Part shown: one piece after another, positions 1 to 11,619 of the stretch
Position numbering within the stretch: the stretch's first letter is position 1
Layout: each line of letters starts with the position of its first letter
Source: Rhopalosiphum padi
Taxonomy: Eukaryota > Arthropoda > Insecta > Hemiptera > Aphididae
Direction of reading: 5' to 3'
DNA length: 64,000 nt
Assembly (NCBI RefSeq): GCF_020882245.1
Contig: NC_083598.1
Coordinates: 80,171,714 to 80,235,713, forward strand
Notes under the pieces: generated by a model
Told to the model about the DNA's origin: nothing
What the model saw: only the letters and a program-made list of their open reading frames with translations
Databases searched by the model: none
Made by a program: the position numbers and the translations under genes

Positions 1-95
1 TTTAATTTAAAATGCAATTATTGTATTAATTATATAAATTTTAATTTTAATCACATTTTAATTAAAAGTTTAAAAACAATTTTAACAATTTTTAG

Positions 96-170
96 GTAAG
101 AACGAGAGATTTAGGTGGTTCAAGCAGTACTCATGAATTTACTGATGCAGTTATAAAAGCTATTGTTTAA
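96..170 (+). CDS. NAD-isocitrate dehydrogenase subunit (beta-like), last exon only
   Basis: Only the 3' terminal coding exon is inside the window. A 3' splice site (TTTTTAG) at 94-95 is followed by 24 codons and a TAA. The peptide reads VRTRDLGGSSSTHEFTDAVI and then KAIV. The (V/I)RTxDxGG...T..FT..VI pattern is the C-terminus of the mitochondrial isocitrate/isopropylmalate dehydrogenase family, closest in my memory to the IDH3 beta subunit. In the family this enzyme oxidises isocitrate in the TCA cycle. The catalytic part lies upstream of base 1, so alpha versus beta type is not settled. A polyadenylation signal AATAAA at about 667-672 could end the transcript. Confidence 0.72.
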   Translation, partial: VRTRDLGGSSSTHEFTDAVIKAIV

Positions 171-2348
171 ATTATTATTATTACCTTATTTTTGCGAGTT
201 CAACATTAAATTTTCTTGTAATAATAATTTGATTTCTCATTTTAGCTTAATTTGATCAGTTATACACAGTATTATTGATATAGATTACATACTTTAAAAA
301 ATGTATTGTAAATCTAGATAACAATTTTATCGAAAACTTAAATACTTCCTTTAATGTTGTAATTTCATTAACTATTATTTATTAAAGTTAATATTTAAAA
401 ACATATTTATATAAAATGTTGTAATTAGACTAACGCATATTAAAATACTATTTGAAATGTTTTTTATGAACCATTAAAAGTACCTACATTTAAAAGTTAC
501 ACTACAATTTTGTGTTTTTAATACTTTTAAGACAATTTTATAAAATATATTTTAGATATATGAAAAATTTCAGTTAATAATTGTACTTAAAATAATATTA
601 AATTATTATATTATTGTATTGAAACCTAATTGCTTAACTTTAAGAATACTGAATAGTTTCATTTAAATAAATAAATAATAAATCACAATTTATTACACTG
701 TAATTATTAGTTTTAGTTAATCTGTTTTTATTATAAGAATTGATCAGCAAAATACCAATTATACTTTATTATCATAAATTATTTAACATATTGTTATAAT
801 GTATACAGAATGATGTATTTTAGTATTAAATAAAATCTTATTTAACTATCACTTTTAAATGTTTTCATTATTTAATTACTATTATAGGTCTTTGAAAATG
901 AATAAGTACACTACAGATTCTATACCTCTTCTCCACAAAAAAATAAAATATAAGTTAAATAAATTGTTTATATTTTTGGATAATTTACAATACTTTAGCT
1001 AGTTTTAATAAATGTTTTTAAAGGTTGTCTTATGTTATTTTTGAGACAATTTTTTATAATTATATTGGTCGAATAATTATTTTAGATAGTTTCATTACAA
1101 AAATGTAATCATACAGTGAAAATGATAATATTAATATATAGTGAACATTGCAAGTATCTAAGGTAATTTGTTTAGACTGTTTAGAGTTAAACTAAAAATA
1201 ACAAAATCAATTTTGTCAAATATTGGAGTGACGTAAAAATTCTTATTTATCTAAATTATAAAAAAAGGTGCAGCAACTTTTAATTTCGACCTAAAAGTTC
1301 TAAATCCAATTTTCTATCCAAAACCACCCTCAAAGTTGATAATTAAGGCAATTTAAGGACTACTTTTGTGTACATATACACTAAAAAACATACATAATTG
1401 TAAAATCAATATTTTGATTACACCGCTCAGAATCTAAAAAACTTAAAATTCATAATATTACATTGGACTATTGAAATAGGGTAATATCAAAAATTAGGGT
1501 TCTTACGGTTCTAGATAAAATTCTCCTCCAAATGTTTATAATATGTGTAAGGTGTTTTTACTGTTAACAATAAACCCCATCCAGTAGAGTAATCTGTATT
1601 ACTAGAAATACGAAAGCTTAAAAATACACAATCACGTTCCAAATTTATTTTTATTTATTAGTAGTCGTCAGTCGACACGTATTTTGTATAATATTATACA
1701 AAACATCTTAAATTTTTATCGAAGAATTTGTTGCTTACCCTATTAATTTTAAATTAAATCTAAATTTTGTTGAAAAACCTATTAATAGTTTATTGTTTCA
1801 ACGCTTTCAACTGGGGTTAAACTAAAACAAAAGTATTCATACGTCTTTGCACTTTGGTACAATGTTTTGTAATTTATTGAGAAAAATACAATGTTTATAT
1901 CATTGACCTATTATAATAAATTATTATAGGTCAATGGTATATTAACAATTAAAATTATAAACATATATTTGAAAATTATTCATTCCAAAACTATTCCTTG
2001 GATTGAGTAACCCAAACCCAAGGCGGCAAGGCACCTCATTAAAGATTGACCCTGTTTTTTTTTTTTATTACGTACATTTATTATATACCTACTCTGCACA
2101 ATGTTATCAATGATTTTTTTTTTTTTTGCAATAACTAGTGAATAGTGATAACATTTAAGATAATATTAAACAAATTCAAAAACATAACATTTTGGCAATG
2201 CATTTTAATTTTTTTGCAAAAAATATCAATTAGCAAATATTTTTATTAACCTTTTACAGTTTATATTCCTTCTGTTCCTGTTTAAATAATGATTGACACG
2301 AAACTAACAATTCGATAGATACTAAGTAGTTTTACAAGTCACACAACA
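171..2348. other. Intergenic: IDH 3' UTR, AT-rich spacer, old repeat copy
   Basis: No coding exon was recognised. The left part is probably the IDH 3' UTR. A dispersed-repeat copy lies at about 1240-1450 (listed separately). A 36-bp imperfect hairpin built on CATTGACCTAT lies at about 1900-1936. The last few hundred bases before 2349 should hold the WDR91 promoter and 5' UTR, but I see no clear TATA box. Confidence 0.5.
1240..1450 (-). repeat. Dispersed repeat copy, same family as 39823-40090
   Basis: Read on the minus strand this segment contains AGATTCTGAGCGGTGTAATC and then ATTGATTTTACAATTATGTA. The plus strand at 39823 onward carries AGATTCTGAACGGAGTGATG and then ATTGATTTTATAATAATGTA. 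Order and spacing match, so these are two diverged copies of one family. No termini or coding potential were identified, and the class is unknown. Confidence 0.55.
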
Positions 2349-5300
2349 ATGCCTCACATGCAACACATTGATGAATTGATCAGAGAATACTTTTTATTTC
2401 GAGGATTTACAAACGCATTAAAATGGTTTGATTTCGATGTGAAATTTGATAAAGATAAAGGATTTCGAGTAAGTGATACACCGATGTATTTGTGTATACA
2501 CCAATTTTTATATTTGTCAATAGTAATTAATAATTATTAATTATGCTGCTCATAAGATAATGTATTTAGTATAATGATACATCAATACATCATAAGCATT
2601 CTAAAGATGTTATTCTATCTTAAACATTAATAATTAAAACAATTATTAATTTTTTTTAAGGTGGATAAACTAGTTGAACAAATATTGCAGTTAGTATATT
2701 CCTATGATTTGTCTACAATTAAAGAACTCTGGACACATTTTGAAAATAAATTATTTTCGAAACTAGATCAAGACATATCTTATGGTTTGTATTTTTTTCA
2801 ACTTTTATTGAGATTTTTAATAAGAATATCTTTGTTTTCAGCTGTAAAAAAGTTGGAAAATAGTTTGCTCAAATTTTACCTTATTCATGCATTAACTAAT
2901 AACCGTTCAGACAAAGTAAACGAGTTCCTTACAAAAATGACCAACGATCTACAGTTACAAAGTGAATGGAAAGATTGGTTTAGTGAGTTAATTTTTTTTA
3001 TTTAGTTATGTAATTAATGATTTTAAAATAATGATTTATATTGTATATGTTAGTGTTGCCATACTTGAAAAATATTGAAGATAATCCATTGTTTGCTATT
3101 TACTTCACCAAGCAGTGGCAAGATTCATTTTTTATCTCTTTACATAATTTTCTCTCCATTGTCTATCAAGTAAGTAAATACACTACTCAGTATATTATTT
3201 ATGTAAGAAAAAACTATCGCTATAATGTATTAACTTTTTGAATAATTACATTGAATATATTGTATAATGCAGTAGATAATGTCAAATTGAATATTCTATT
3301 AATTTATTGATTCACTTAAATTCTTCTTGTTTACTATAGTGCTATCCTAATTAAAAAAATGTATAATATTTTTATTGTTCAATGAATATTTAGTATATTA
3401 TATGAACTACTTGTATTGTTTAATTTATTTGTTTATACTTAATTGTAAATTTTAAAATTTTGAATTACTAAATTTAGAACGCTGGATTAGAACTTTATTG
3501 TATTATTACTTAAAATCAACCAATTTATTATTTATCCAAAAATAACAAATAATTAATTTTTTTTTTATTTAGATAATTCCTCGGCCTAGTTTATGTAATT
3601 ATGAAGATGATGCAAACAAAATTCGCAGACTTCAAGATGAAATTGATACCCTTAAACAAAAACTTACTGATGGAGTTACTCAACCTAAATACAACACAGT
3701 CAGTGGATCACTTCATACTCAACCGCTAGATATAATTGATGATTTCTACACAGTGTCTCAGTAATAAAATATTAAAATTTTATTACACTTGGTTAGTTAT
3801 ATTATATATTAAAATACTATTCTTTTCTAGGGAAACATTGAAGAATACTAATACTGATACATCCATGAAATCTTTGAGATCTCTTATCAGAACTATCGGT
3901 GGATTGCCTACAAGCCCAATTCTTGGTAAACAAGTAAACATGAAGCGTATATCTCAACCAATTCCTACTGCTACTGCTACTGCTACTATTTCTACTGGTG
4001 ATTGAATTAAAGCATATTAAGTTAACAATCTAGATGTTACATTAATTATAAATTAATTTTAGATATGAGTTATAAGAAACACGTAGGAACTAATTCAAAA
4101 CTCAGTACAAGCTTATCAACATCTCCCTCATCTTACATAATGATTAAGCCTGGAAATACTAGGTGAGGATATTTATTTGTGAACAGTCATTTGGATAATA
4201 ATCAATTTTAAATATAATACTTATATTTGATCAAATCTTGAAAACCATGATTAATATGTTTTTTAAAAGTAATTATAAAAATTGAATTATTTATTATGCA
4301 GTGAAAGTAGCCGTAGAACTGTATCAAAGCGATCAATATCTTTAGAACGTGATTCTACTAGAAGTAGAGGTCCTCGGGATGCCAGCTTAGATAATTTAGA
4401 CAAAAGACAACACAAAGTCCCACCATTCCTTTTGCTTAGCCAGGTAAGTTAAAATTTAAAAAAAATAATATTTTTAGTTATATTATGTACATATTAAACA
4501 GTTTTTTTATTATTGACAGGAATCTTTTAATGAACATAAAACAAAGATTACTCAATGTTGGTTTAACATGTCTGGTTCACTTATATCTAGCACAGATGCT
4601 GATGGTTTTTTGAAGATTTGGTCAGCTGCCCCATCACCAAAGTAATTCAACTTATTCAATATATTATCCAATTTTAATATAATAATCTTAATTATATTAA
4701 TTTATAGAGTAATCGGATCAACTAACTTGAAAAAAGTTGTATACAGCTTGGATTGGTTCAAAACTAATGATCGTTATACATTGCTAGGGTGTGACGATTG
4801 TTCAATAATTTTATACGATGCTAAAGAAATGAAAAGCTCTTGGGAACTAAATCCATTTAAACAATCGACAAATTTGAAAATACAATGTGTTAAATGTGGT
4901 CCTTCAGATTCTACATTTGTTTGTTCACTTATTTCTAAAGACAACAATAAATTACTTTTATATGACGTCAAAACCAAAAAAATTGAAGTACGGCCTTGTG
5001 TATTCAATATTTTTATTCATTATTTTGAGATATATTTATGATAAGTATGGTCTAATGACTATTTCTATAGAGACAACTTATACTGGGAAACGATGATGTA
5101 GCTGTTACATGTTGTGCCTATAATCATAATGGTCAATTGTTGTATGCGGGATGTGCCGATGGATCAGTACGTACAGTTGATCTCAGACATAGCGAAATTG
5201 TTGATCGTTGGACCCCACATACCGATCGTTTGATGCGTCTTCAATTATCACCTGATCATAATGATTGTTACACATTAGGAGCTGATAACAAAGTAATTTA

Positions 5301-5837
5301 TATTTGTAATATTAACATTACTTTATTATTACAATAAATTGTATTTTGCCCTTTAGATTTGTCGCACTAGTATGAATGGTAATAAGCAGTCATGTGTATG
5401 GGAAGTGAATATTAAGAAAGACAATCCACTCCAGCCCAATGCATTTATGAGTCAAGCATTTACATTAGATCAGTCTGGTGGTTATATGCTACTATGCCAT
5501 AGTCAAAATAATGGCGGAAATATATATAAAGTAATAATATACTTACATTTTACATAACATATTGAAACATTTTTAATTTCTTTCTAGTCTTTCAGCTATA
5601 TAATGTGTTTTTGTGTGATTGTGTATATAATATTTTAGGAAAGTCAGTGTATAATGTTACTTATAATTGTAATTTATTTAATAGATAACAAGTACTGGAT
5701 TAAATGTTGTCTTGTCTCTGAAAGAGCATCAAAGCATTCCGGTTGTTTGTGACTGGTCATCTCTAAATCAATGCGGTACTTGTGTAACTGGTTCAGATGA
5801 TGGAACCTTATGTATATCTACACTTCTGACTCCATAA
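2349..5837 (+). CDS. WDR91: WD repeat-containing protein 91 (WDR91), 13 exons
   Basis: Coding exons: 2349-2468, 2661-2784, 2842-2982, 3054-3169, 3573-3760, 3831-3997, 4063-4162, 4302-4443, 4520-4641, 4708-4987, 5071-5292, 5357-5530, 5685-5837. All junctions are GT-AG and in phase, giving 682 residues. The N-terminus (DELIREYFLFRGFTNALK, then KGFRVDKLVEQI) matches the LisH-like start of WDR91. EWKDWFMLPYLKNIEDNP and FFISLHNFLSIVYQ also match. A coiled coil follows near residue 165, then a Ser/Arg-rich linker with a (CTACTG)n-encoded Thr-Ala run. A WD40 propeller fills about residues 360-682 (DADGFLKIW, CADGSVRTVDLR, CDWSSLNQCGTC). Known family role: with WDR81 it restrains PI3-kinase and acts as a Rab7 effector in early-to-late endosome conversion. 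Start: first in-frame ATG; Met4 is a possible alternative. It is tail to tail with kanadaptin. Confidence 0.95.
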
Positions 5838-6007
5838 TTAAAATTTGGACGCGTGCATTATTATCATTATAATATTTATGATGTAAAAACTATCTCAATA
5901 TAATTTATTATAAAATTATTTATATACATAAGAAATAATTTTAAATTTGTATTTATTCATAAGCAATATTTACATGTAATTAATCTTTGAACAATTAAAA
6001 TATAATA
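5838..6007. terminator. Shared 3' region between convergent WDR91 and kanadaptin
   Basis: Only 170 bp separate the two stop codons. An ATTAAA overlaps the WDR91 stop (5837-5842). For kanadaptin, AATAAA on the minus strand lies at 5952-5957. The two 3' ends must therefore lie very close or overlap. Confidence 0.5.
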
Positions 6008-9000
6008 TCAATAACCATATTTTTCATTTAGACTAGTTCGTCCATCTCCAGTTTGATCAGCTGGTGGTTTCCAAATCATGTTTCCAAAATCTTCCAATTT
6101 GTCTTTCTCCAAAGTTTTAGCTATTATCTAAATATATAAAAGTATGATTAATAATAGATTAAATATTTTAATGGTTATAACTTATAAGCGACCAAATTAT
6201 TAAGCAGGCCAAATTTGTCCACCATCAGAACACAGTAAAAATAGTGAAATTTATTTTTTTTGCTTTCAAATTACCAACCAATGACAATATTTAAAACAAT
6301 TGTGATATTCTGGTGATATACTAATAAGCTATTTGTTATATTCTTATTTGTGCGCTATCATTTGTTTAATTAACTAATGGGCAATAACTATTAAAAATTA
6401 ACTTTATCAGTATGCTGTAAGCCCATAATTTAAAATAATAATAATTTATATATAAATTTAGAATATCCCTTGCCATTTTCTCAGAATCAACATTGAGAAT
6501 TTGAACATTAATTATTATTATTATTATTATTTCATATTTAATATTAATTATCAACAAAATGTGACTAATTATAACAGACTTGTGTTTTTTCTGCATAATA
6601 AAAATATCCATCTACTTGTATGAATAAATATTTTCTTGGAGAGCAAAAAAATATTTAAAATAAAGGAAATTCCTATATCCCCTCTTGGTAAAAAAAATAT
6701 GTCAGCAAATTTTTGTGAATATTTTGATAACAAAGCATAACATATTTTAAATTTAGAAATTAATAACATTTTTAAGTAATTAAATCTTACATACTTTTTT
6801 ATCTTTTTTCTCTAACTGTTTTTGTCTCTTCTCTGCTTCTTTCAATTCTTTCAACACTTTTTCTAAAAAAAAGGATTATCAAATATATTTTACTAGAGAC
6901 TGAAAAGTGTGTAAACAATTTATATAGTTAATACATAGAGAAAAATACCATTCTATCTGAATACTAATTACACAGGAGAATGTTCATAAATATGATGAAA
7001 TTCATTCATTTCTATTTACAAATTATTACAATTCTTTAACATGATTATGAGTAGGGCCCAGATTTCAATGCAAAGTACATATTTTTTGGATTGATCTACA
7101 CAATGCTTTCTAAGTACATAACTCATTTCATGTAATGAGGGTTTTAAAGCTACAAATTGTATTCTGCATTTTTTTGCATATTTCGACGTTTTTTCATTTT
7201 TAGCATTATTGGGTCATTTTATTGGTTTTTAATGTATATTTGATCAATATACAATAAAATTTAGCCTATTCAAAATATTATCTAAAAATTAATTATTTTC
7301 TTGATATTTAAGTAGGTTTATTGGGTTTTTCCGTACATGCATTTTGTACAATATTATTAATGTTGAAAGCAATGCTCAAAATTTAGTAAGTACAATAGGC
7401 TTACTTATAATTTTAATTTTACATACATTTTAATATATATTTTGGTATGTTTAGAATGAATAATATTTCTCCAAAACGGCCAAAATATGTGTCAACATAA
7501 AGTCATCATTATTCATTTCAAATTTCCAGTTTTTTTGTTTTAATAAAATAATAAATAATAATTATAGCTTATTAATAAATTACAAATTAAATTTTAAAAA
7601 AATAAGCGGCATTTTAAGGTCATTTTTGGCTATTTTTTAGAGCATATTTGTATGGTTTTAAGTGCATTTAAATCCAGGCCCTAATTATGAGTATTTATGA
7701 CTGGTTATTATTTTTTAATTCAATAATAATACCTTCTGCTTCATTTAAGTCACTTTTTTCTTTATTTATGCCTTCTACTTTTTCTTTATTAATGACTTCT
7801 ACTTTTTCTTTATTAATGACTTCTACTTTTTCTTCAACATTGGGTTTTATTTTTGTATCAATTTTTTTTACTTCTTTTGGTATTGTTGAAGTTATAGGCG
7901 ATGGACCATTATTAAGTTTTGGATTTACTTTAACCGCTTCTTCTACTTTGGGTGTATATTCTATCTGAGGTTTTGTTAGTTCTGGTAAAGTAGTTGGTCG
8001 TACAATATTAATAATTTTTCTTAATTTCTCTTCTTCTATTTGTAGTTCGGTAATTTTAATCTGTAAGTACACAAAAAACAAAATAAAATATAAATTATTA
8101 AACAACAAATAACTATGAATACTGTACTTTCAATCTTTTGATCTCAATTTTATCAACAGTTTTATAATTTCTGAGATCAGACATATAAGACTCTAAAGAG
8201 TCTTCGTCATTAGTTTCACCATACTCTTTAGTAACATTTTTATTTAATCTGTTTAATTTATTTTTGTTGTGTTTAAGATCAGCAATTAGAAGTTTATGTT
8301 TCTCCATCTAAAAAAAAGTAGTAATACAATCTAAATTAAATATTAATTTTATAATATCACAATTGTCAACTTAAATTCATTTAATTATACAATTTACTTA
8401 CCAATGTTTCATAAGTATCGACGGTTTCAGCAGTTTTACCAAATTTTTTCATTCTTTTTTTGCGCTTTGCATCAATATCTCCTGTACGATCTAAGAAATT
8501 ATCATCATCGCTGTCGTAAAAGTCTTCCTCTTCCCAATTTTTTTCTTTGCGCTTTCTACTTTCTATAATACAAAAAGGTAGTTGTAAAATTAAAAAAATA
8601 TATATTTTTAAAGCAAATATATTTACCATGTGTAGATTGTCTTAAAAGTCCATACATATCTAAAATTTTACATGCTTCCAATGCACAATGTGCAATTGCT
8701 TCTTTTTTTTTACCACTTATTGTAGCTTCAGCAATTTGTGGCCTTCCTGTAATGTTTGCTATTGGTAATCTAAAATAGATTTATTACAAAATATTTAAAA
8801 AAAAAAATTATTATTAATATTATTACTTACTCTATACGACATGTAAATGTTCCAAATCCTTTTTCTGATACATCATACTCCAATTCTTGCCCTTCTCGTT
8901 CAAACCAACCTTTCAATGTTTTTTTAGGATCATCCAAATATAATTGCTCATTTTCTTTAGGAGCAAAAGGATTTTCTTTGGTATCTTCTTCTTCATTTGC

Positions 9001-10171
9001 ATCTTCTCCTAAAATATAAATAAAATATTACATTAAAATAGGTAATTAGATCATTCTAATTTCAAGATTTTTAACCTAAGTAAAATAAAAATAAAAACTA
9101 GAACAAAGTAATAAAAATAATAATTGTTGATGAAAAATTATTTATATTTTGTATAATGAAAACGTGTAACCTTTGAAAGAAAAAAATATGTTTCATTTAT
9201 AACCAAATGGAATAATCAATATATTTATAATATACAAACCCATTCCCCAATCAACACCCTGTTCCATTTTTTTTCTCTCTTCTTCTTCCCTTTTTAGTCT
9301 TTGCAACTCTTGTTCTCTTTCTCTTTGTTCAAGTTCTGCTTGTCGTTTAGCTTTTAATTCAGTAACAGTTAATTCAGATTCTTTTTCTTCGTCGTCTGTG
9401 GGGCCTTGCAACAAATACATTCTAGTACTACCACCAAAACTAATCAAATGACCGACCTAAAAATAACATAATTGAAAATAAATATATATTGTATAATAAA
9501 CAGTTAATCTGTATAGTATTAATAAACATAACATATGTATAAATACATTTTAAAACTTACATGAACTTTTACATAAGTTTTAGGCTTAATTCTTAAACGA
9601 TTTAAGAATGTTCCATGTGTACTGTCCAAGTCATATAAATAAAATCCTCTATTTTCATCGCTGGTAGAAAAAGTTGAACGATACTGTAGGACTGCATGAA
9701 AACGTGAGATTGTTGGATGTGCCATTGTGACATGGCAATTATTTAAACGTCCAAAGCAATGAAATGATCGGCTTTCTAGTTGTATTGTACTTAACATTAC
9801 ACCAGATTTTAACTCCTAAATTAAAACTAAATATTAAACAACAATAAAAGTTTTAAATAAAATCCTAAATGCTAAACTATCAATTTTCAAACCTCTAAAA
9901 AATATTTATCTCCAGGTTTTCCACCCCATGATGGTTCTTCATACGGAATAGGAATTTGAGAAGTTGCCTTGGGTACTTTTTTTGGTTGTTCTATTTTTTG
10001 TTCAACACTAACTTGAGTATTTATCGCCACATTTGTTGTCGAAGCCACATCACTGTCGTTGCTTATGTTGTCCTCACATATTACTGGTTTTTTGGTGCCA
10101 GGTCTGGGACCAAATAATTTTGGCACTTTGAACACAGGTCCTTCTTTTTCGTTGTCCATGGTACTACACAA
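6008..10171 (-). CDS. SLC4A1AP: Kanadaptin (SLC4A1AP), FHA-domain protein, 10 exons
   Basis: Exons from 5' to 3' on the minus strand: 10171-9893, 9815-9561, 9456-9240, 9008-8831, 8769-8627, 8562-8402, 8307-8128, 8060-7733, 6862-6795, 6127-6008. All are in phase, giving 642 residues. Family landmarks in order: EPSWGGKPGDKYFLE, an FHA domain at about residues 94-195 (FGRLNNCHVTMAHPTISRFH, STHGTFLN, FGGSTRMYLLQGP), WGMGEDA, a dsRBD-like segment (about 275-350), NWEEEDFYDSDDDNFLDRTG, and the conserved tail WKPPADQTGDGRTSLNEKYG. Human kanadaptin was described as a band 3 partner and is largely nuclear. The FHA domain should bind phosphothreonine peptides. Odd points: three near-identical VEVINKEK repeats in exon 8 and an 870-bp intron before the last two exons. 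Met1 (10171) or Met5 could be the start. Confidence 0.94.
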
Positions 10172-10683
10172 GTTTACTTGAGGTATATGTGTGTTAGTCT
10201 GAGGAGTTATGTTTATTAAAACGTAAATAGCGTATAAAAAAATCTAATAGCTACTGGTTACAAATATATATGATTCTTCAGTTAATGAGATCCACAAATC
10301 AAACAGAATGAGTTAAAGAGAGCAATGAATGGATGATTATTATGGAATATGAATTAAGATATATCAACACTATTAACTATTATTCAGCATTAAGTATTTA
10401 ATATTTCAATTCATGTAGTGTACTGTGTAGTAAACTGAACGTTTTCGAATATTTTTATTATCTATTATTATCAGTTTTCATGAATCAACAATACTGTGTA
10501 AGATTTAGATATTATGCTTAAACCATGGTCACGGACTATATGATATATCTTTCATTAATTCATGATAGGTAATATCAATTGACAATTTGTTATCATTAGA
10601 CAAAATAGTTCTATGAATGCTTAGGTCTATATAACAGGTCTATTGTATATTGCTAGTGAAAACAGTTAAGAAAAAAGGTAAAT
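10172..10683. promoter_or_regulatory. Divergent promoter region, kanadaptin / RNF113
   Basis: The two start codons face away from each other across 512 bp with no other gene between them. This interval must hold both 5' UTRs and promoters, probably as a bidirectional housekeeping promoter. No consensus TATA box is obvious on either strand near a plausible start site. Confidence 0.55.
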
Positions 10684-11619
10684 ATGTCAATAGAATTTAA
10701 AAAACGTAAAGTTATTCAAAACCGACGTAGACGAACTGCATCTGATAGTGAAAATAGTGATGATGAAAGTGCTGTTGTTCAAAATGAAAAACGTCATAGA
10801 AAATCAAATCCATTTATCCAAAGTACCTCAAACAAAAAGCTTAAAGCAGCTGAATTAATACATGATTCTTCAGAGAGTGATAATGAAGCTGTTGGTGTTT
10901 CATATCGTTCCAAAATGGACACTGACATGAGTGGGCCTAAAGATATGGGTGCTACAGCAACAATTGAAATTGATACTGAACTTGACAAAGATGCTCAAGC
11001 TATTTATGAACGTTCTTTACAAGTAAATAAAGAACTTAAAGGTAAAGAAGATGACAAGGTTTATAGAGGTTTAGCGAATTATACTCAATATTATGAGAAA
11101 AAAGATACAGCTTTAGGTAATGCATCTAGTGGAATGGTACGCAAAGGACCTATTAGAGCACCAGCAAATTTACGTTCCACTGTTCGTTGGGATTATCAAC
11201 CTGACATTTGTAAAGATTACAAAGAAACTGGTTTTTGTGGTTTTGGTGACAGTTGTAAATTTTTACATGATCGTTCAGACTATAAATTTGGGTGGCAATT
11301 AGAAATGGAATCTTCTCAGCAATGTGATTCAGATGATGATGATCCCTCAAAGTATGAAATCAAAGAAAATGATGATGATTTCCTGCCCTTTAAATGTTTG
11401 ATTTGTCGAGGATCTTATGTCAATCCTGTAATGACAAAATGTAAACATTATTTCTGTGAAAAATGTGCTTTAGCTCATTTCAAAAAGAGCACTAAATGTT
11501 TTGTTTGTGAGAAACAAACTGGAGGATTTTTTGATCCAGCTACAGCTATTATTGAAAGACTTAATGCTGCTAATACAGACATAATACATCAATGTAATTC
11601 AGATGAAGAATCGGATTAA
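10684..11619 (+). CDS. RNF113: RNF113/Cwc24 spliceosomal E3 ligase, intronless
   Basis: A single open frame of 311 residues. A basic, Ser-rich N-terminus (FKKRKVIQNRRRRTAS) leads to a CCCH zinc finger at about residues 176-195 (C-x8-C-x5-C-x3-H in CKDYKETGFCGFGDSCKFLH). A C3HC4 RING follows at 238-275 (C238, C241, C253, H255, C258, C261, C272, C275) and then GGFFDPA. CCCH followed by RING is diagnostic for RNF113A/Cwc24. Family role: a spliceosome factor that binds the 5' splice site around the Prp2 step, with ubiquitin-ligase activity. All zinc ligands are present and the length is near human RNF113A. Lack of introns beside intron-rich neighbours suggests an old retrocopy or intron loss, but the gene looks fully functional. 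A possible ATTAAA poly(A) signal lies near 11676. Confidence 0.96.
   Translation: MSIEFKKRKVIQNRRRRTASDSENSDDESAVVQNEKRHRKSNPFIQSTSNKKLKAAELIHDSSESDNEAVGVSYRSKMDTDMSGPKDMGATATIEIDTELDKDAQAIYERSLQVNKELKGKEDDKVYRGLANYTQYYEKKDTALGNASSGMVRKGPIRAPANLRSTVRWDYQPDICKDYKETGFCGFGDSCKFLHDRSDYKFGWQLEMESSQQCDSDDDDPSKYEIKENDDDFLPFKCLICRGSYVNPVMTKCKHYFCEKCALAHFKKSTKCFVCEKQTGGFFDPATAIIERLNAANTDIIHQCNSDEESD

Noticed and set aside
7695..7732. Stop at 7695 as the normal end of kanadaptin
   Set aside because: A donor just before it and two downstream in-phase exons restore the conserved C-terminus. Kept only as a possible isoform.
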